Made by a program: the position numbers and the translations under genes | The notes under the pieces: model-generated | Seen by the model: only the letters and a program-made list of their open reading frames with translations | The model's database searches: none | Told to the model about the DNA's origin: nothing | In this document: positions 23,436 through 35,010 of the stretch, piece after piece | How positions within the stretch are numbered: the stretch's first letter is position 1 | How the letters are laid out: the number at the start of each line of letters is the position of its first letter | NCBI GenBank assembly: GCA_024138025.1 | Contig: JAMXBD010001103.1 | Coordinates: 419,554-483,553 of the forward strand | DNA: 64,000 nt | Origin: Combretum micranthum | Taxonomy: Eukaryota; Streptophyta; Magnoliopsida; Myrtales; Combretaceae | Direction of reading: 5' to 3'

Positions 23436-24442
23436 TAATGGATAATACTAAGTTTTTTTTTTTTTAAAGCTAATAAATTAAGGAATAATGCATTAAAACC
23501 AAATAGGAAATGTACACACACGCCAATAATATTAACCAGAATTATTAGTAACTAGCAACTTGATTGGACAATAGAGATTATTTAATGCTCACTCATTTTC
23601 ATGCGACTTTTAAGGAATTAAATCTCTTCCACCATGGAGGATTTTTAGCATAAGTGCAGACATTTCAAGCATAATAACACCTTGTACAGACATTTCATTG
23701 TGCAGTGGCAAATAAAAACCAGGGCAGTGCCTATTTCATAGTCCCATCATATGTGTATTCAGTTGTATGTTGTCTACAACTCAATTCTAATTAAAATGAA
23801 AAATGTACTAAAAACTTAATGACACCAATACATTAAAAATTGAACTTACAAAGGAAAAGGATTATTGCAAGTTGAACAAAAGAATAAATACATTTTATGA
23901 GAGGTAACTACTTAGCACTATGAAAGAGAGCAGTTCTCTTCATCTTAGTGGCAAACATATTGACCCTACTAGCAAATACAACAACTAACAAGTATTTTCA
24001 ACCAAAGCTACATATATGAGCTACTTTATCAAATCAAAATATAATCATTCAACTTCATAGTTCCCTCAAAATATATTCCAGATATTAACAGAGTATAGCA
24101 TGATCAATAGTCCATAAATTTCCCACAGATAAAGTACAATTGTAAAAAATGAAAAACAAGAGCCAATTAAGCAAAACTAATAATATAGAAACAGATTATT
24201 AGATAACATAGAGGGTAAATAGAGTTGCTCGTGACTGAAATCATTATAATCAACATTGTCGGAAAAGTATGGTCATGAGAGACTATCAACCAAAGCTATG
24301 CACCCTACCTACATTCAGTGCCCCCATTTTGACCCACAACCAAAAGTTTTGACTCCTTTGTAGACTTCTCTTTGATACATGCCCATTCAAATAAATCATA
24401 TGTGGAAGATAGCTAATTAATCAAAGAAAGATAGATACTAAC

Positions 24443-25029
24443 CTTAGCTTTCTCCATTCTCTTTACACTTCCATTAACATCATTTTTCAATACCATACCT
24501 CTAACCACGCTAGAGTTATGCAAACTACCTCCAAGAAGCTTGGCAACTCTTAGATTATCCATATTAAAATTTATAGGATTCTTTGAGAAAACTTGAATGC
24601 AAGCCTTTTGAAAAGAGATAAAGAATTCAATTGTAACATTAAAACATGTTATATAAACTACCATTAAGGCAAACTTGACTGGTGATACATATATCGGTGA
24701 CAAGAGAACACAACAAGTCTTATTGTCTAAATTGTTTCCTAGCAATAATAGCTTTCATACTACATACCACTTTGCTCTTTATTTCTCACATCTATTGTTT
24801 CAAAACAATTCTTTCAATATCTCAATTGTCTACAATTTTCAAGAAAGCAAATAGTCAAAATTTCCCCCATTTAATAATTCGTAAACACATCTCGATTATA
24901 ATAAATGTAAAACACTTTACCTTATTGATACCTTTAGAGTAGCCACTAATAATTTCACTTGGATGCAAACTAGTTCTAATAGGCTTCTTTGCATTCGGGA
25001 GGAGTTCAAAAGCAATAAGGAAAAGCTAA
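24443..25029 (-). pseudogene. CCT8: Captured fragment of chaperonin CCT subunit theta (TCP-1 theta)
   Basis: Three exons with introns retained on the minus strand. Exon 24921-25029 has AG/GT splice edges and encodes the block ELLPNAKK...SLHPSEIISGYSKGINK. Exon about 24693-24829 contains TIEILKEL, VRNKEQ, then KAIIARKQFRQ and LLCSLVTD, with stops and frame changes. Exon 24443-24604 encodes ACIQVFSKNPINFNMDNLRV and then AKLLGGSLHNSSVVRGMVLK, ending at a GTTAGT donor. These match consecutive segments of the theta subunit of the cytosolic chaperonin that folds actin and tubulin. Only a part of the N-terminal half is present and exon 2 is disrupted, so it is a gene fragment. Intron retention shows capture at the DNA level. 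Confidence 0.85.
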
Positions 25030-26445
25030 CTACAACATTAAATGAAAGAATAAATACATTTTATGAGAGGCACCGTCTTGATAAAAAACCAAGTTAATGC
25101 AAGTTAACCAAAAGCTTAATTACATTTTAACCATTATTACCCTACATGCTAAAGACAAAATCATGATTAGTGGTATTATGTATAGCAACAACTCTCAAGC
25201 CTCATGTCGATAAAAATGGTTTAGCTATATAGTCTATACCAACAAAAAAAAAAAAAAGAAAAAATCACAATTGATCTTGTAAGATTGATTCTAGCAGTAG
25301 CCATTATATGGTAAATTACACTTATTTTGATTGCTATATTCTCTATTAAGTCTCCTCTATATTGCCTATAAATTAAATACCTTTGGCAGTACTTTTATTC
25401 TCTCAAAGTAACTTCAATATCTTATGCTTATGATCACTTTCGGTCTATACATCATGGTGACAAGTTAACATTTTGTATAGAACTAACATATAAGAAATAG
25501 AATATGGAAGATATCAAGATACACCAAAAACCCAAAACCTTAACAAACTATGTTTATTATGGGCAATTAATTAAGAAATAGAATACAAAGATATCAAGAA
25601 CTAACATTTTGTAACAGTTCCCATGACATGACCTTAACCGCAAAATTAAGTAATTATTTTGTTAAATTCTTTAAATATAATAGGAATGGATTTTTTTATT
25701 CCTTCGCCCATTCCATTGCATTCCTTAAATTTCAATCATTTTATTTCAAATAATTTAATTATTCCAAACATCAAATAATGATATAAAAAAGATCATTATT
25801 ACAATTTACATTAATTTTGTGATTAAACAAAAGTAAATTGCACCATAGATATCTTATATAGTACCAATTGTGTTCCTATATACCACAACTTTCTATTAGT
25901 TAATGAATTATCCTAATTTGACCCCCTATGAAATAGAGTCTAAACTTCATAGACACAAACTAATCAACATGAATTTGATATTCTCTTCCCAACGATGACG
26001 GCAAAAAAATACTAATGTCCCCTCCTCTTAATTATCACAGTATAAAACTAAAAATTAAAAGAAATAGAGGGAGCTCCTCTTTTCCCCCTCTCTTCACTTT
26101 CTATCTTTTTTAATCAATCTTTACTCCTCATTCCTTCTAATGAAGACTATCAAATTTTTTAATCATAATACTTCCATTAGACCGAAGAGATTAACTAGAT
26201 CCTAACAAAAAAGTTTTCTTACATGTACAGTGACAAAACAAAACTAAACATAAATCATAATGCAGTTTATCCAAAATTAAACAACTCCATCAGATTTTAA
26301 TAAACTTTAATGCATAAAAACAATAATAGTCGACAGATCCATAAGAATCAATATAACATGAACATCCACATGCATTCAAACCACAAGAACAAAACATAAA
26401 TCATAATAAAACATCATAAAAATGAATAAATAGGTAAACAGGTAC
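25030..26445. other. CACTA interior without recognised gene
   Basis: AT-rich sequence between the CCT-theta exons and the E2 exon. It could hold intron or flanking DNA carried along with either capture. I looked for the second E2 exon (a VAEDMFHW-type block) and did not find it. Confidence 0.4.
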
Positions 26446-26790
26446 CGGCACTGCAAGATGTAGGCGGATCCTTCTGTAAATCCTTGAGTTCCTTCAAGAT
26501 CCTCTTCGATGCCATCACCAAAACCTAACAAAAAAAAAAAAAAGCAACAACAGCAACATAATTAAATCAAACGAAAATCCTATCCAAGACCAAATCGAGC
26601 AACGCAACATTGCAGGCACAGATCGGTGATTACGTACCTAGGAACGAAGAAGAAATGGGAGGTTCGATCCGATTTAGCTGAGGATGAGATTAGACGGAGA
26701 TTGCTGTTGTAGGAAATGAGAAAATATTGCTTTCCCTTTTACCGTCACCTCCGAGCTCTTCAGATCTGGCTCTGCTGATTCCACCCCTAT
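26446..26790 (-). pseudogene. Captured 5' end of a ubiquitin-conjugating enzyme E2 gene (UBC8/10/28 group)
   Basis: The first coding exon, 26515 down to 26446, encodes MASKRILKELKDLQKDPPTS followed by CSA and the first base of Gly, then a GTAC donor at 26445. The protein start and the phase-1 intron position match the highly conserved UBC8/UBC10/UBC28 class of E2, which transfers ubiquitin from E1 to E3-bound substrates. A 5'UTR intron is kept: donor TAG|GTACGTAATC at 26638/26637, acceptor TTTGTTAG|GTTTTGGTG at 26525/26524, then ATG. An upstream UTR exon reaches about 26780, with a TTTATTATAG-like promoter element near 26787-26796. The catalytic Cys lies in exons that are absent, so no enzyme can be made from this copy. 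Confidence 0.9.
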
Positions 26791-27369
26791 AATAAAAATT
26801 AAAACCCGCATCTTTATTAGCATTAATGTTCCTGTTGCGAAACAAACAAATAAAGTGTGGGGCTGGGAAATTCTGTCTTAACTATGCAATTTCATAATCT
26901 CAAGAATTTTGAGAATCTCATACTTTATTATTATTTTTCCACATAGATGAGGGAATATGCTGATTCAGTGACAGATTATAAAAAGAGCAGTCCCCCTTTT
27001 TCCAAAAGATTCAAAGAAGTAAAATAAACTTTAAAAAAAGTAGAATAACATTTAGATTTGTTCCCTTGTTCTAAACGAAAAGAGGGGAAAAAATAAAAAC
27101 GTCCCGGTACAGGCCTTTCGTCGAAAACAGAATTTAGAACAACAATTGCATGAATAAGAATTCAAATGTAAGAAGACCATGAATAAGAATTCAAATGTAA
27201 GCCAAAATTTTGATGAAGTGAAATTCCATATTTGAGCTATGCAACTATTAATTTCACTAAAACCATTACCTAAGATCTTTTGAGCGCAACAAAGGGGCAT
27301 TTGAACCATCAATCCTATCGAAAGAATCATAGCCATGCCTAACAGGAGAAGTCAACATCAGGCTATGGT
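26791..27369. other. CACTA interior between E2 promoter and small-gene stop
   Basis: Contains the presumed 3'UTR side of the upstream small gene and the promoter side of the E2 piece. A direct repeat of about 23 bases (GACCATGAATAAGAATTCAAATGTAAG-like) occurs at about 27146-27168 and 27175-27198. Confidence 0.35.
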
Positions 27370-28896
27370 TTAATCTTTAGGCACATTTCCAATGAAGCTC
27401 TGCAGTATTAAAATAAAAAATGTCAATGATGAGATTCATTAAGGCATTACCTTTTTCAATGGATATTCTTTTTTCAAGATATCAGCATGAAAAAGAAAAG
27501 AAAGATTAAAATTAGCATCATGGGAGCATAGAATGGTCTTCTCTTATGCTCTTCGGTTGAGTCATTACATAGAGACAAGAAAAAAATAAAATATATTAAA
27601 ATTATAATTTCTATATATATATATATATATATTCACATAACTTATTTTTTAAGCAAATTAAACTAATAGTAAATAATTAAATGCAGCAATTATACACGTA
27701 AGTGCTTACAAGACTGTGTATGAGATTTCTGTTTATCTCTTCAGCATTTCTAACCTGCATTAACAATTGACAATCCAGAAAGCAATAGGGAATTTAACTT
27801 GAATTATAGCATAACAAAAAGGATAGGCATTGTTAGATGAATTGATTGTAACTTGCTTACCTTTTTCTTCCTGGTGTCAATCTGACCATTGAGAACCTTG
27901 TACTGTTGTCAATATATATATATATATATATAATTTAGTCACTTGATTCAGATTTCATTTAATTGAACCAAGTCCTTAACAATTCAAAATGTGAAATAAC
28001 CTACAGCAACCATTTTTCAAATGAGTCTTCTCCACTTTCAAACCACCAAAAAATAAATTGGTCATAAACTTAAGGAAAATACATGTTACCAACAACTATA
28101 TTTTGAATAATCAATATACCTAGTATATTTAACTTGAAATTTCAATTTCAATTTAAAAAAAAAAAAGAGTGCGAACTAACAAGTTATTCATATTTATTTA
28201 AAACAAAGAGCAACCGGCTTACATGTGAAAAAATTACACAATCTGATACTTGAAATTTCAATTTAAACATTTAAGATTAAAACAAGTGAATTCAAAATTA
28301 AAACACTATGAATCGGAAAAAAAAATCAAAAAATAAATTTATAGAACATGTTGAACCCTAACCATGAAAAAAGATAACAACTTTACAAAAGGATCTCTTT
28401 TTTAAAAGTAAAAAAAGATCTGAACTTTAAGGAGATGAAGAGATAACACAATTTCAAGATTAGATCAAGATAACCAAACTAGTTTAAGATTCTGTTACAC
28501 ACTAGGTACACACACATATAGTGGTAGTAGTGTTAGTGTTGTACAATCGATACATCAGATATCAAGCCAATACTCCCATTCGCAAACCCATATTCGATTG
28601 AACAAAGAAAAACAAGAAACCCACTAAAAGAAAGTAATTCACGAGAAAAAAAGATCTCCCATTTGATTGAAATTCAAATATCAAATACAAAACAAGCTAA
28701 AATATAAAAAAAAGTTGAGTTTTTGGCTAAGGAAAGTGAAAAAGCATACTTTCTTGTGAGGTCTGGCAGGACAAATGGGGAAGGGTTTGCTCTGACCAAA
28801 GGAAGAGCTTGGGAGACGGCTGCGGCGTTGTGGTAGAATGAACTGTGAATGGGCTAGGGCTCTGGAGTGGGTATGCAATAAATGTTTTATGACCAT
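27370..28896 (-). CDS. Candidate four-exon small gene (87 codons) inside CACTA, unknown product
   Basis: Proposed exons on the minus strand: 28750-28896 (ATG at 28896; 49 codons), 27861-27902 (14 codons), 27710-27754 (15 codons) and 27370-27399 (9 codons plus TAA). Splice edges are AAA|GTATGC, ACAG|TAC, AAG|GTAAGC, GCAG|GTT, CTT|GTAAGC and GCAG|AGC. Every exon boundary is phase 0 and both internal exon lengths are multiples of three, so the frame stays open throughout. The peptide starts MVIKHLLHTHSRALAHSQF, is rich in Arg, Ser and Pro (organelle-transit-like composition), contains YKVLNGQIDTRKKK and ends SFIGNVPKD. I do not recognise the family. It could be a captured host gene, a truncated one, or a chance run of splice-like sites. 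It lies just inside the right subterminal region. Confidence 0.4.
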
Positions 28897-29104
28897 CTCG
28901 TTATGTACGAGTAATGATCTTTCGGGGGGAAAAGCAATCCTATCAATATTATCTTTTATTATATAATTTATATCAAGTTATAAGTTTTAATTTGTAATTT
29001 TTTTTCAAGGAATAAGTTTTTTTTTTCTTTTCAAATTTAGTTATTTTTTTCCTACGTGGAATGGATTTTATAAAAAATAAAATTTATTTTATTTTATTTC
29101 ATAG

Positions 29105-29297
29105 TGAGAATAGGTAACGTTTGTTTTTTATAAAAGTGTTACAAATTTAATAATAATTCAATGTAATCTAAATTTTGTTTACAAACGTGACTAATAGTAT
29201 ATATTTACTTATGTTTAATAAGAATGACTAGAGTATAAATGAAAGGCGACGTTTACAAAATCTATAGACGTCGCCAAATGTCAAAATTCTTGTAGTG
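29105..29297. repeat. CACTA right subterminal region
   Basis: Holds fewer copies of the same motif family than the left end (AACGTTTGTT, AAACGTGACTAATAG, GGCGACGTTTACAAAATC and TAGACGTCGCC). It finishes in TTCTTGTAGTG. The asymmetry in motif number between the two ends is typical of CACTA elements. Confidence 0.7.
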
Positions 29298-29300
29298 TGG

Positions 29301-29331
29301 ACTGATAATGCCTTTAGGTTAGGGCATTACA
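29301..29331 (+). repeat. LTR 'X' 3' end (part 2)
   Basis: ACTGATAATGCCTTTAGG and GGGCATTACA complete the LTR broken at 22080. Removing the CACTA element and one TGG rejoins ...GGACATGTGGTGG to ACTGATAATG, which reads as a normal gypsy LTR end. Sequence 29332-29429 that follows was not recognised. Confidence 0.55.
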
Positions 29332-29429
29332 GATCCTGTAGGTTTATTTAATGTTAGTAGTGTGCCTAAATCTGACTTCAGACACACAAGTCATAAACGC
29401 TCTCTAGCGAGACATTTTGACTACCACAT

Positions 29430-31220
29430 AACCTTACTCATAACTTATGTCATAATCCTTTTGTCATATGGTATTTGGATTGAACTTGAGGCATGGATAA
29501 TGTCATCCTTATATTGTCCAATCTTATCTTTTCTTGATCTCTAAGTAAACTGATAAAACAAATGATATTAATCATACTATCAATTCATTTGAGTATAACC
29601 ATACATTTCTCAATCTCACTTACTAAGAGGCTTAGAGATATTTCTTTCATAATTGGAGGGACAAATCCTATCTTTATCACTCATCTTCCTTTACATGATT
29701 CATGCTATGGTTAATCAAAACCTTTATAATTATTTGATGAAAGATAACATTTGATAATGCTAAATCATAATGATACTCATGTTGGAATCTAGGTCTAAGG
29801 TTTTGGCGACATAGTTATTATGAGAATCACTTATAACATTAACCATGTAGCCATCTTATAGTGGGTCAATTTGGTACTTAGTTCTCCAATATGTACTTAT
29901 GAGTCTGATTCGTATCTCCACACAAATAAACATCTCATAATTATCAATTAAATCTTATACTTGATTTAATTCATTATTATTCCGATAATAATGACTTTCT
30001 AGGGCATTTAGAGTAATTACATGATTATTTATGGACATTATTATAAATAAATATGCAAACAATATAATAAAATGTATCTTAGAAAAATTATAGGATAACA
30101 ATATCTGATGATTGGCCTAGGACACAATCACTAATACACCACAACATAGCATTCGAATACTAGCTACAATTCACATGATTAGACTTTTGATTATGCTAGT
30201 CCAATTGCTATGCCTTGAGGTATGTCCAACATCTAGATGCTCGCTAAATAGTTGTAAAGTCCTACAACTTCATAGCAAAACAAAAACACAACATATAACT
30301 CACATAAACATAATCTCATCGTGTCACAAACACATTTTATCAATTAAGTCTAATTTAACTCTATTGTTTGAGTAATTAGGTAGTGCATTTCCTAATCAAA
30401 ACCCAATTTGAATAATCTAGTTCAACATGTGGTACAAGGTAGGTTCCGAGTACAAATTTCAATACCCTATATTTTATAAGGCATGGCATAGGTGAGACAT
30501 TGTACTATTATTGATTGTGCCCTAGGCCAATTACTGGATATTGTCATTTTATACGTATTAATAAAGGACATTCAATATCATATTGTTTACATGTGTACTT
30601 TATAATGATACCCTTGAATAATCATGTAACTATTCTAAATGTTGTTGGATGCTCATTATTAAGGAAACAATAATGAATTAAATCTAGTACGAGTTTTGAT
30701 TGATAATGTGATATTTATTTGTATGGAGATACAAATTAAACTCATAGGTACGTGTTATAGAACTAAGTATCAGACGGACTCACTACAAGATCGCTACATG
30801 ATTAGAGTCCCAAGTGATTCTCACAATAACAATATCATCATATTTTTGCATCTGAAATCACCATGGATTCCAACACGTGAGACATTGTGATTCTACTCAA
30901 TCAAATGTCACCTTTAACCAGATAATTACAAAGGTTGTGATAGAATACAATGTGAATCATGTAGAGAAAGATAAGTGATTGAGATAGGATTTGTCCCTTT
31001 CGTTATGAAAGAGACATCTCTAGGTCCCTCGATAAGTGAAACCAAGACATGCATGGTCGTGCTCAAATGAATTGATGGTATGATCAATGTCATTTGTCTT
31101 ATCAGTCCACTTGAAGATCGAGAAATGATAAAATTGAACAATATAAATGTGACACTATCCATGCCTTATGTTCAATCTAGATATTATGTGACTAAAGGAT
31201 CATGGCATAAATTATAGATC
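29430..31220. repeat. Large imperfect inverted repeat (arms about 700 bp)
   Basis: The left arm, about 29430-30145, matches the reverse complement of the right arm, about 30490-31220, along its whole length with scattered differences. Anchors: GGGACAAATCCTATCT (about 29658 and, inverted, about 30986), TTAATTCATTATT (about 29963 and, inverted, about 30672) and GGCCTAGG (30114 and, inverted, about 30508). The spacer is about 345 bases. The right arm runs into LTR-like sequence ending at 31901, so the arms may be two LTR copies in opposite orientation. No coding sequence seen. Confidence 0.75.
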
Positions 31221-31901
31221 AGGTAAAGATGGATCAATGATCTTTACTTAATTTAGGTAAAGATAATATCTTACTAGAGGCTACTTATATTTCATGGGCC
31301 AAAATAGTTTTTGGTTGTATTGCTAACATTAAGTGAACCTATAGTGTAAGAATGAACCAAAAAGATCATGGGTTTAATTTAAATAAATCCAATGGAATTA
31401 TTAAATTATTTATTAATCTTAATTTGGTAAGAATAATAAATAATAATTATCGGGAACCCTAATTGGATTTGGGATATTAATATCTTTATTCATGAGAAAT
31501 TTTGACATTAGTATAAATAGAACATAATAGTTGTCATGTAGGTTTAACGGTGCATGTTGTCACATTAGACCTATGGAAAAAATTATGCACTCTCTGAAAG
31601 ATAAAACACGAGAAATTGTGTGAGTTTCCTAAAGTGGACCTATAATTGTTCCAGTATGCTGGCACACGACTACCTTGTAATCCGTCCATTCATGTGTATA
31701 CCATAGAGGGGGCTTGCAAGATTGCAGCACTTACAAATCCTCTTCATCAACAAGCTTCAAAAATCACTTGAGGTAAATTCTATACTCCTTTTGATTTAAT
31801 TGAAACAAATAGATCCATTTGGGAATTTAGGGTTTTATTTAAAAAATATATATATATTTCTACTATAGGTCTATGATTTAGATCACTAAATTCCCAACAC
31901 A
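31221..31901 (+). repeat. Copia-like LTR 3' part
   Basis: Contains a TATA-type block (AGTATAAATAG near 31511-31521) and ends ...AAATTCCCAACA at 31901. Termini of the TGTTGG...CCAACA type are typical of Ty1/copia LTRs. No complete start was found, so the orientation (plus, from the TATA position) and family are tentative. Confidence 0.4.
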
Positions 31902-32519
31902 TACTCTACCCACCCTATAACCTACTCACCCATATTAATTAAAATTAATCATCAGTTCATATCCGATTGTAATGAATTACTATTCTTTATTTCTAATTTT
32001 GTATACTTTTTACTCAATTCCATGAACATCCTTAAATAAAATACTTTTTTATTGGAAATTACATAATATCATTGTAACGCCCCCAAAAATTTAATTCGAT
32101 TAATTAAATAACTTAAGGCGCTACCGCCATGTATAATACTCTAAGGTATTACACGCTCAGGCTATCTTTAAAAAGATTTTGTTTATGTTGAACATTGTTA
32201 CTCGATTTTAAGTTATGAAATAGTTTAATTAGATTTTTAAATACTGGATTTAGCAGTGGAACAACTTGAAATAAAGACATTTCAAAACTTCCATTCTCTC
32301 AAGTGGAAAATTATTCGATTAAATAAAGCTTTGCAAATTACAAAACATGGGCTCCACTATGCCTTTTAAGGAATATAACAAGTTTAAATCATAAATCCAG
32401 CTCTCACTAATACAAAACAAAAAGAAATAAAATAACTAAACTACATCCACGCTCCTACTCACTTCATTCATCCACAAATCCTCTCCAAATCATCACAAAT
32501 GCCCAAAATCCAAGTCAAG

Positions 32520-32680
32520 CATCATCACATCAATCATCATCAACAACAACTCCATCATCAACAACATCATCATCAAAAAGGAACACCATCATCATCTTCA
32601 TCAAATCATCATTAACATCATCATCACCAACATTATCATCATCAATCATTATCATCATCCTCAATATATGGCCAGGAGAA
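32520..32680. repeat. ATC/AAC-rich microsatellite in family G LTR
   Basis: Runs of CATCAT and AACAAC triplets. Copy F has a comparable tract near 56890-57010, so the instability is a family property. Confidence 0.85.
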
Positions 32681-34944
32681 AAGAACAATAACAACAATAA
32701 TGAGCCGAAACTCAGTACACAGTAACATAAGCACATGCAGTGTGACACACGGTTTAACTAAATGCAATGCATCAATCCACAAGTTATTATCTTTCCATTA
32801 AAATAAACAAATCAACAATAGAGCACTCACACTCTGGAACAAAGCCAATAGGAATCTGGGGGTCTTGAGTAACAGCAGCTGCTCAGGGAGTTGATATAGA
32901 TAGCCTAGATACCTATCTCCAAACCTAACCGAAAAGATTAGTAATCTCATTTAGGTTATAGTCGTTACTCAACTTTACTTAACTTAATCCATAATACAAA
33001 TAATTCACATGCTCCATAAACATTGAATTAAATCATATTATTTCCTCTTAAGATAAATAAATGTTATACCGTTACTACATTCCCTATCGATTACCCGCTT
33101 AACCATTTAAAAAGAAGTCACCATATATCATGGTATGAAGTCATTGCCTCATGACAAAATGGCCTAAGTGCTAATTCTAACATGTTATTACATCATGACA
33201 TTTGCCACTCCTTGGACCAGATTTAAAGGTGAACAACACAATCAACACTCATTATTAACTAAGCCGTGCTTAAGTTTTAATTCATTTTAGATGCCTATCC
33301 TAATATCCAACACACAAGTTACTGCGTACCTCTCATATGAAATCCAAATAGGGTCTCAGAAGTTAAATAGAAGCCATCTCAAAGATATACTAAATATCCA
33401 TATCCGTTCAAAAATTAAATTCATATAGAACTTAAATCAATAATCCAATTATATAACAAACTCATATAAGAACTTATATCAATCATCCACTCATCTTAAA
33501 CTTCTTTTTATAAACCCTATTTGATCAGACACTAATTGGAACCCCACTATCTGCAAGATCGCCCCACCAAAAATCAACATTTCTCCTTTATCTGTCAAAG
33601 AATTTTCTTTTTCTCTTTATTTATAGTGTTTTATTACAAAAGTATCAACAAAGAATTCATATACCAAAACATTCATTTCCAAGTAAACAACACATTTGAA
33701 ACTACGTATTCACTATATCAATCTAAGATTATCCTATCTCATTAACTTAAACTTAGCCATATTAATTAACCTTATCATTTAATTAAAAATAAGTCAAATA
33801 TGGTTAAACTAACTCAATCTAATTCATTTTAACCCATTCAAGTCTACTTAATCAAGTTGAACCTAAGTTTGATTTTAAGTTCATTTTATAACTAACTTCT
33901 ATATTTGATCTAATTATTTGTTAAATCTATAATTCTGCTTAACTCATGTTTAATTACATCAATTAACTCACATAACACACCAAATATCACTTATCTATCT
34001 CATTTTAGCTCAAAAAGATCCATTTCCTAAGCAAAAACACATTCAACAACCAAAACATAAGTTTTTGACTTAGTTTGAAAAACACAATAACTGGAAAGAA
34101 CTGAAATTTAAGTATATATAATTTTCGAATTTGTAACAACTCAAAACATAAAAGTTGTAGATCTATTTTTAAATTTTCAATGCAACTTGAATCACCTTAA
34201 TCGGAGGTCGGATGAAAAGGTTATTGACAAATTACTCACAAGTTGCGAAACAGGGGAAAGTACACAACCTGGTACATGGCCATGCTCGGGGCCGTGTAGA
34301 GCACTAAAAAGTGACCCGATAGGAGTTTTTCAAGGTTTTATGACCTACACAACCACATACACACCCGTGTACAAGGTGGGGCAAAGGTTAAAAAAGTGAT
34401 CCAAGAGCTTATTTTGATCAGTACAAGCTCGTGCACGCTTATGCACAAGGTAATACTGATATGAGAAAATTTTTTTAACAGCCATACATGCATTTTCCAT
34501 GTTTCTTTTACACAATATATCAACTTTTACATGTTCTAATACAACCTAAACATCATAAAAACTTCATATAACATGTTATATACTTCAAACAACATCAAAA
34601 GCACAAATTCCCCTCATCATATACATCAAACATCAAATCATTCCAACAAACCCCAACTTCACTATTCATCATCTTCTTCATCACAATCCCAACTTCCATC
34701 AACCATAGATCTAATAAATACATATATAAACAACACTTTAAACTTATTTCAACATCTATATATCAAGTACATAAGTAAACAATAAAGAAAACAAGGAAAT
34801 AACAACTTATCTTGTCAAGGACACATGCTCACTTGATTTCTCTATTCTTCTAGCTTTGATTCTTCTTTCTATCCTCTTTCCTAGCCATGATTTAGCTTCT
34901 AGATGATATGGGACTTGAGATTTCTTGAATAATTTGAACAAAAG

Positions 34945-35010
34945 AGGAAGAAGAAGAAGAAGAAGAAGAAGAAGGAGGAGGAGGAGGAGGAGGAGGAAGA
35001 GGAGGAGGAG
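34945..35010. repeat. GAA/GGA microsatellite
   Basis: A purine-only tract, (GAA)n passing into (GGA)n. Copy F has the complementary CTCCTC tract near 59250, in inverse strand sense. Confidence 0.9.

Larger units (their letters stand above)
22081..29297. mobile_element. Non-autonomous gene-capturing CACTA transposon (7217 bp)
   Basis: Left end CACTACAACAAAATGGGCC, right end TTCTTGTAGTG: inverted termini of the CACTA (En/Spm) type sharing CACTACAA(C/G)AA. The flanking 3-bp duplication is TGG (22078-22080 and 29298-29300), the size this superfamily makes. Arrays of short subterminal motifs (GACGTTTAAACGTGGC-type) sit at both ends, dense on the left. I see no TNPD-type transposase. Instead the interior carries minus-strand host gene pieces: CCT-theta exons, an E2 first exon with promoter and UTR intron, and a four-exon small gene candidate. 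This is the layout of a Pack-type CACTA. Confidence 0.9.

Noticed and set aside
28681..28896. Unspliced 71-codon reading of the minus-strand ORF
   Set aside because: The last third is Phe-rich and begins exactly at a GTATGC donor; the spliced reading is preferred.
32530..32748. Asp/Met-rich 72-codon frame
   Set aside because: Translation of an ATC microsatellite within an LTR.
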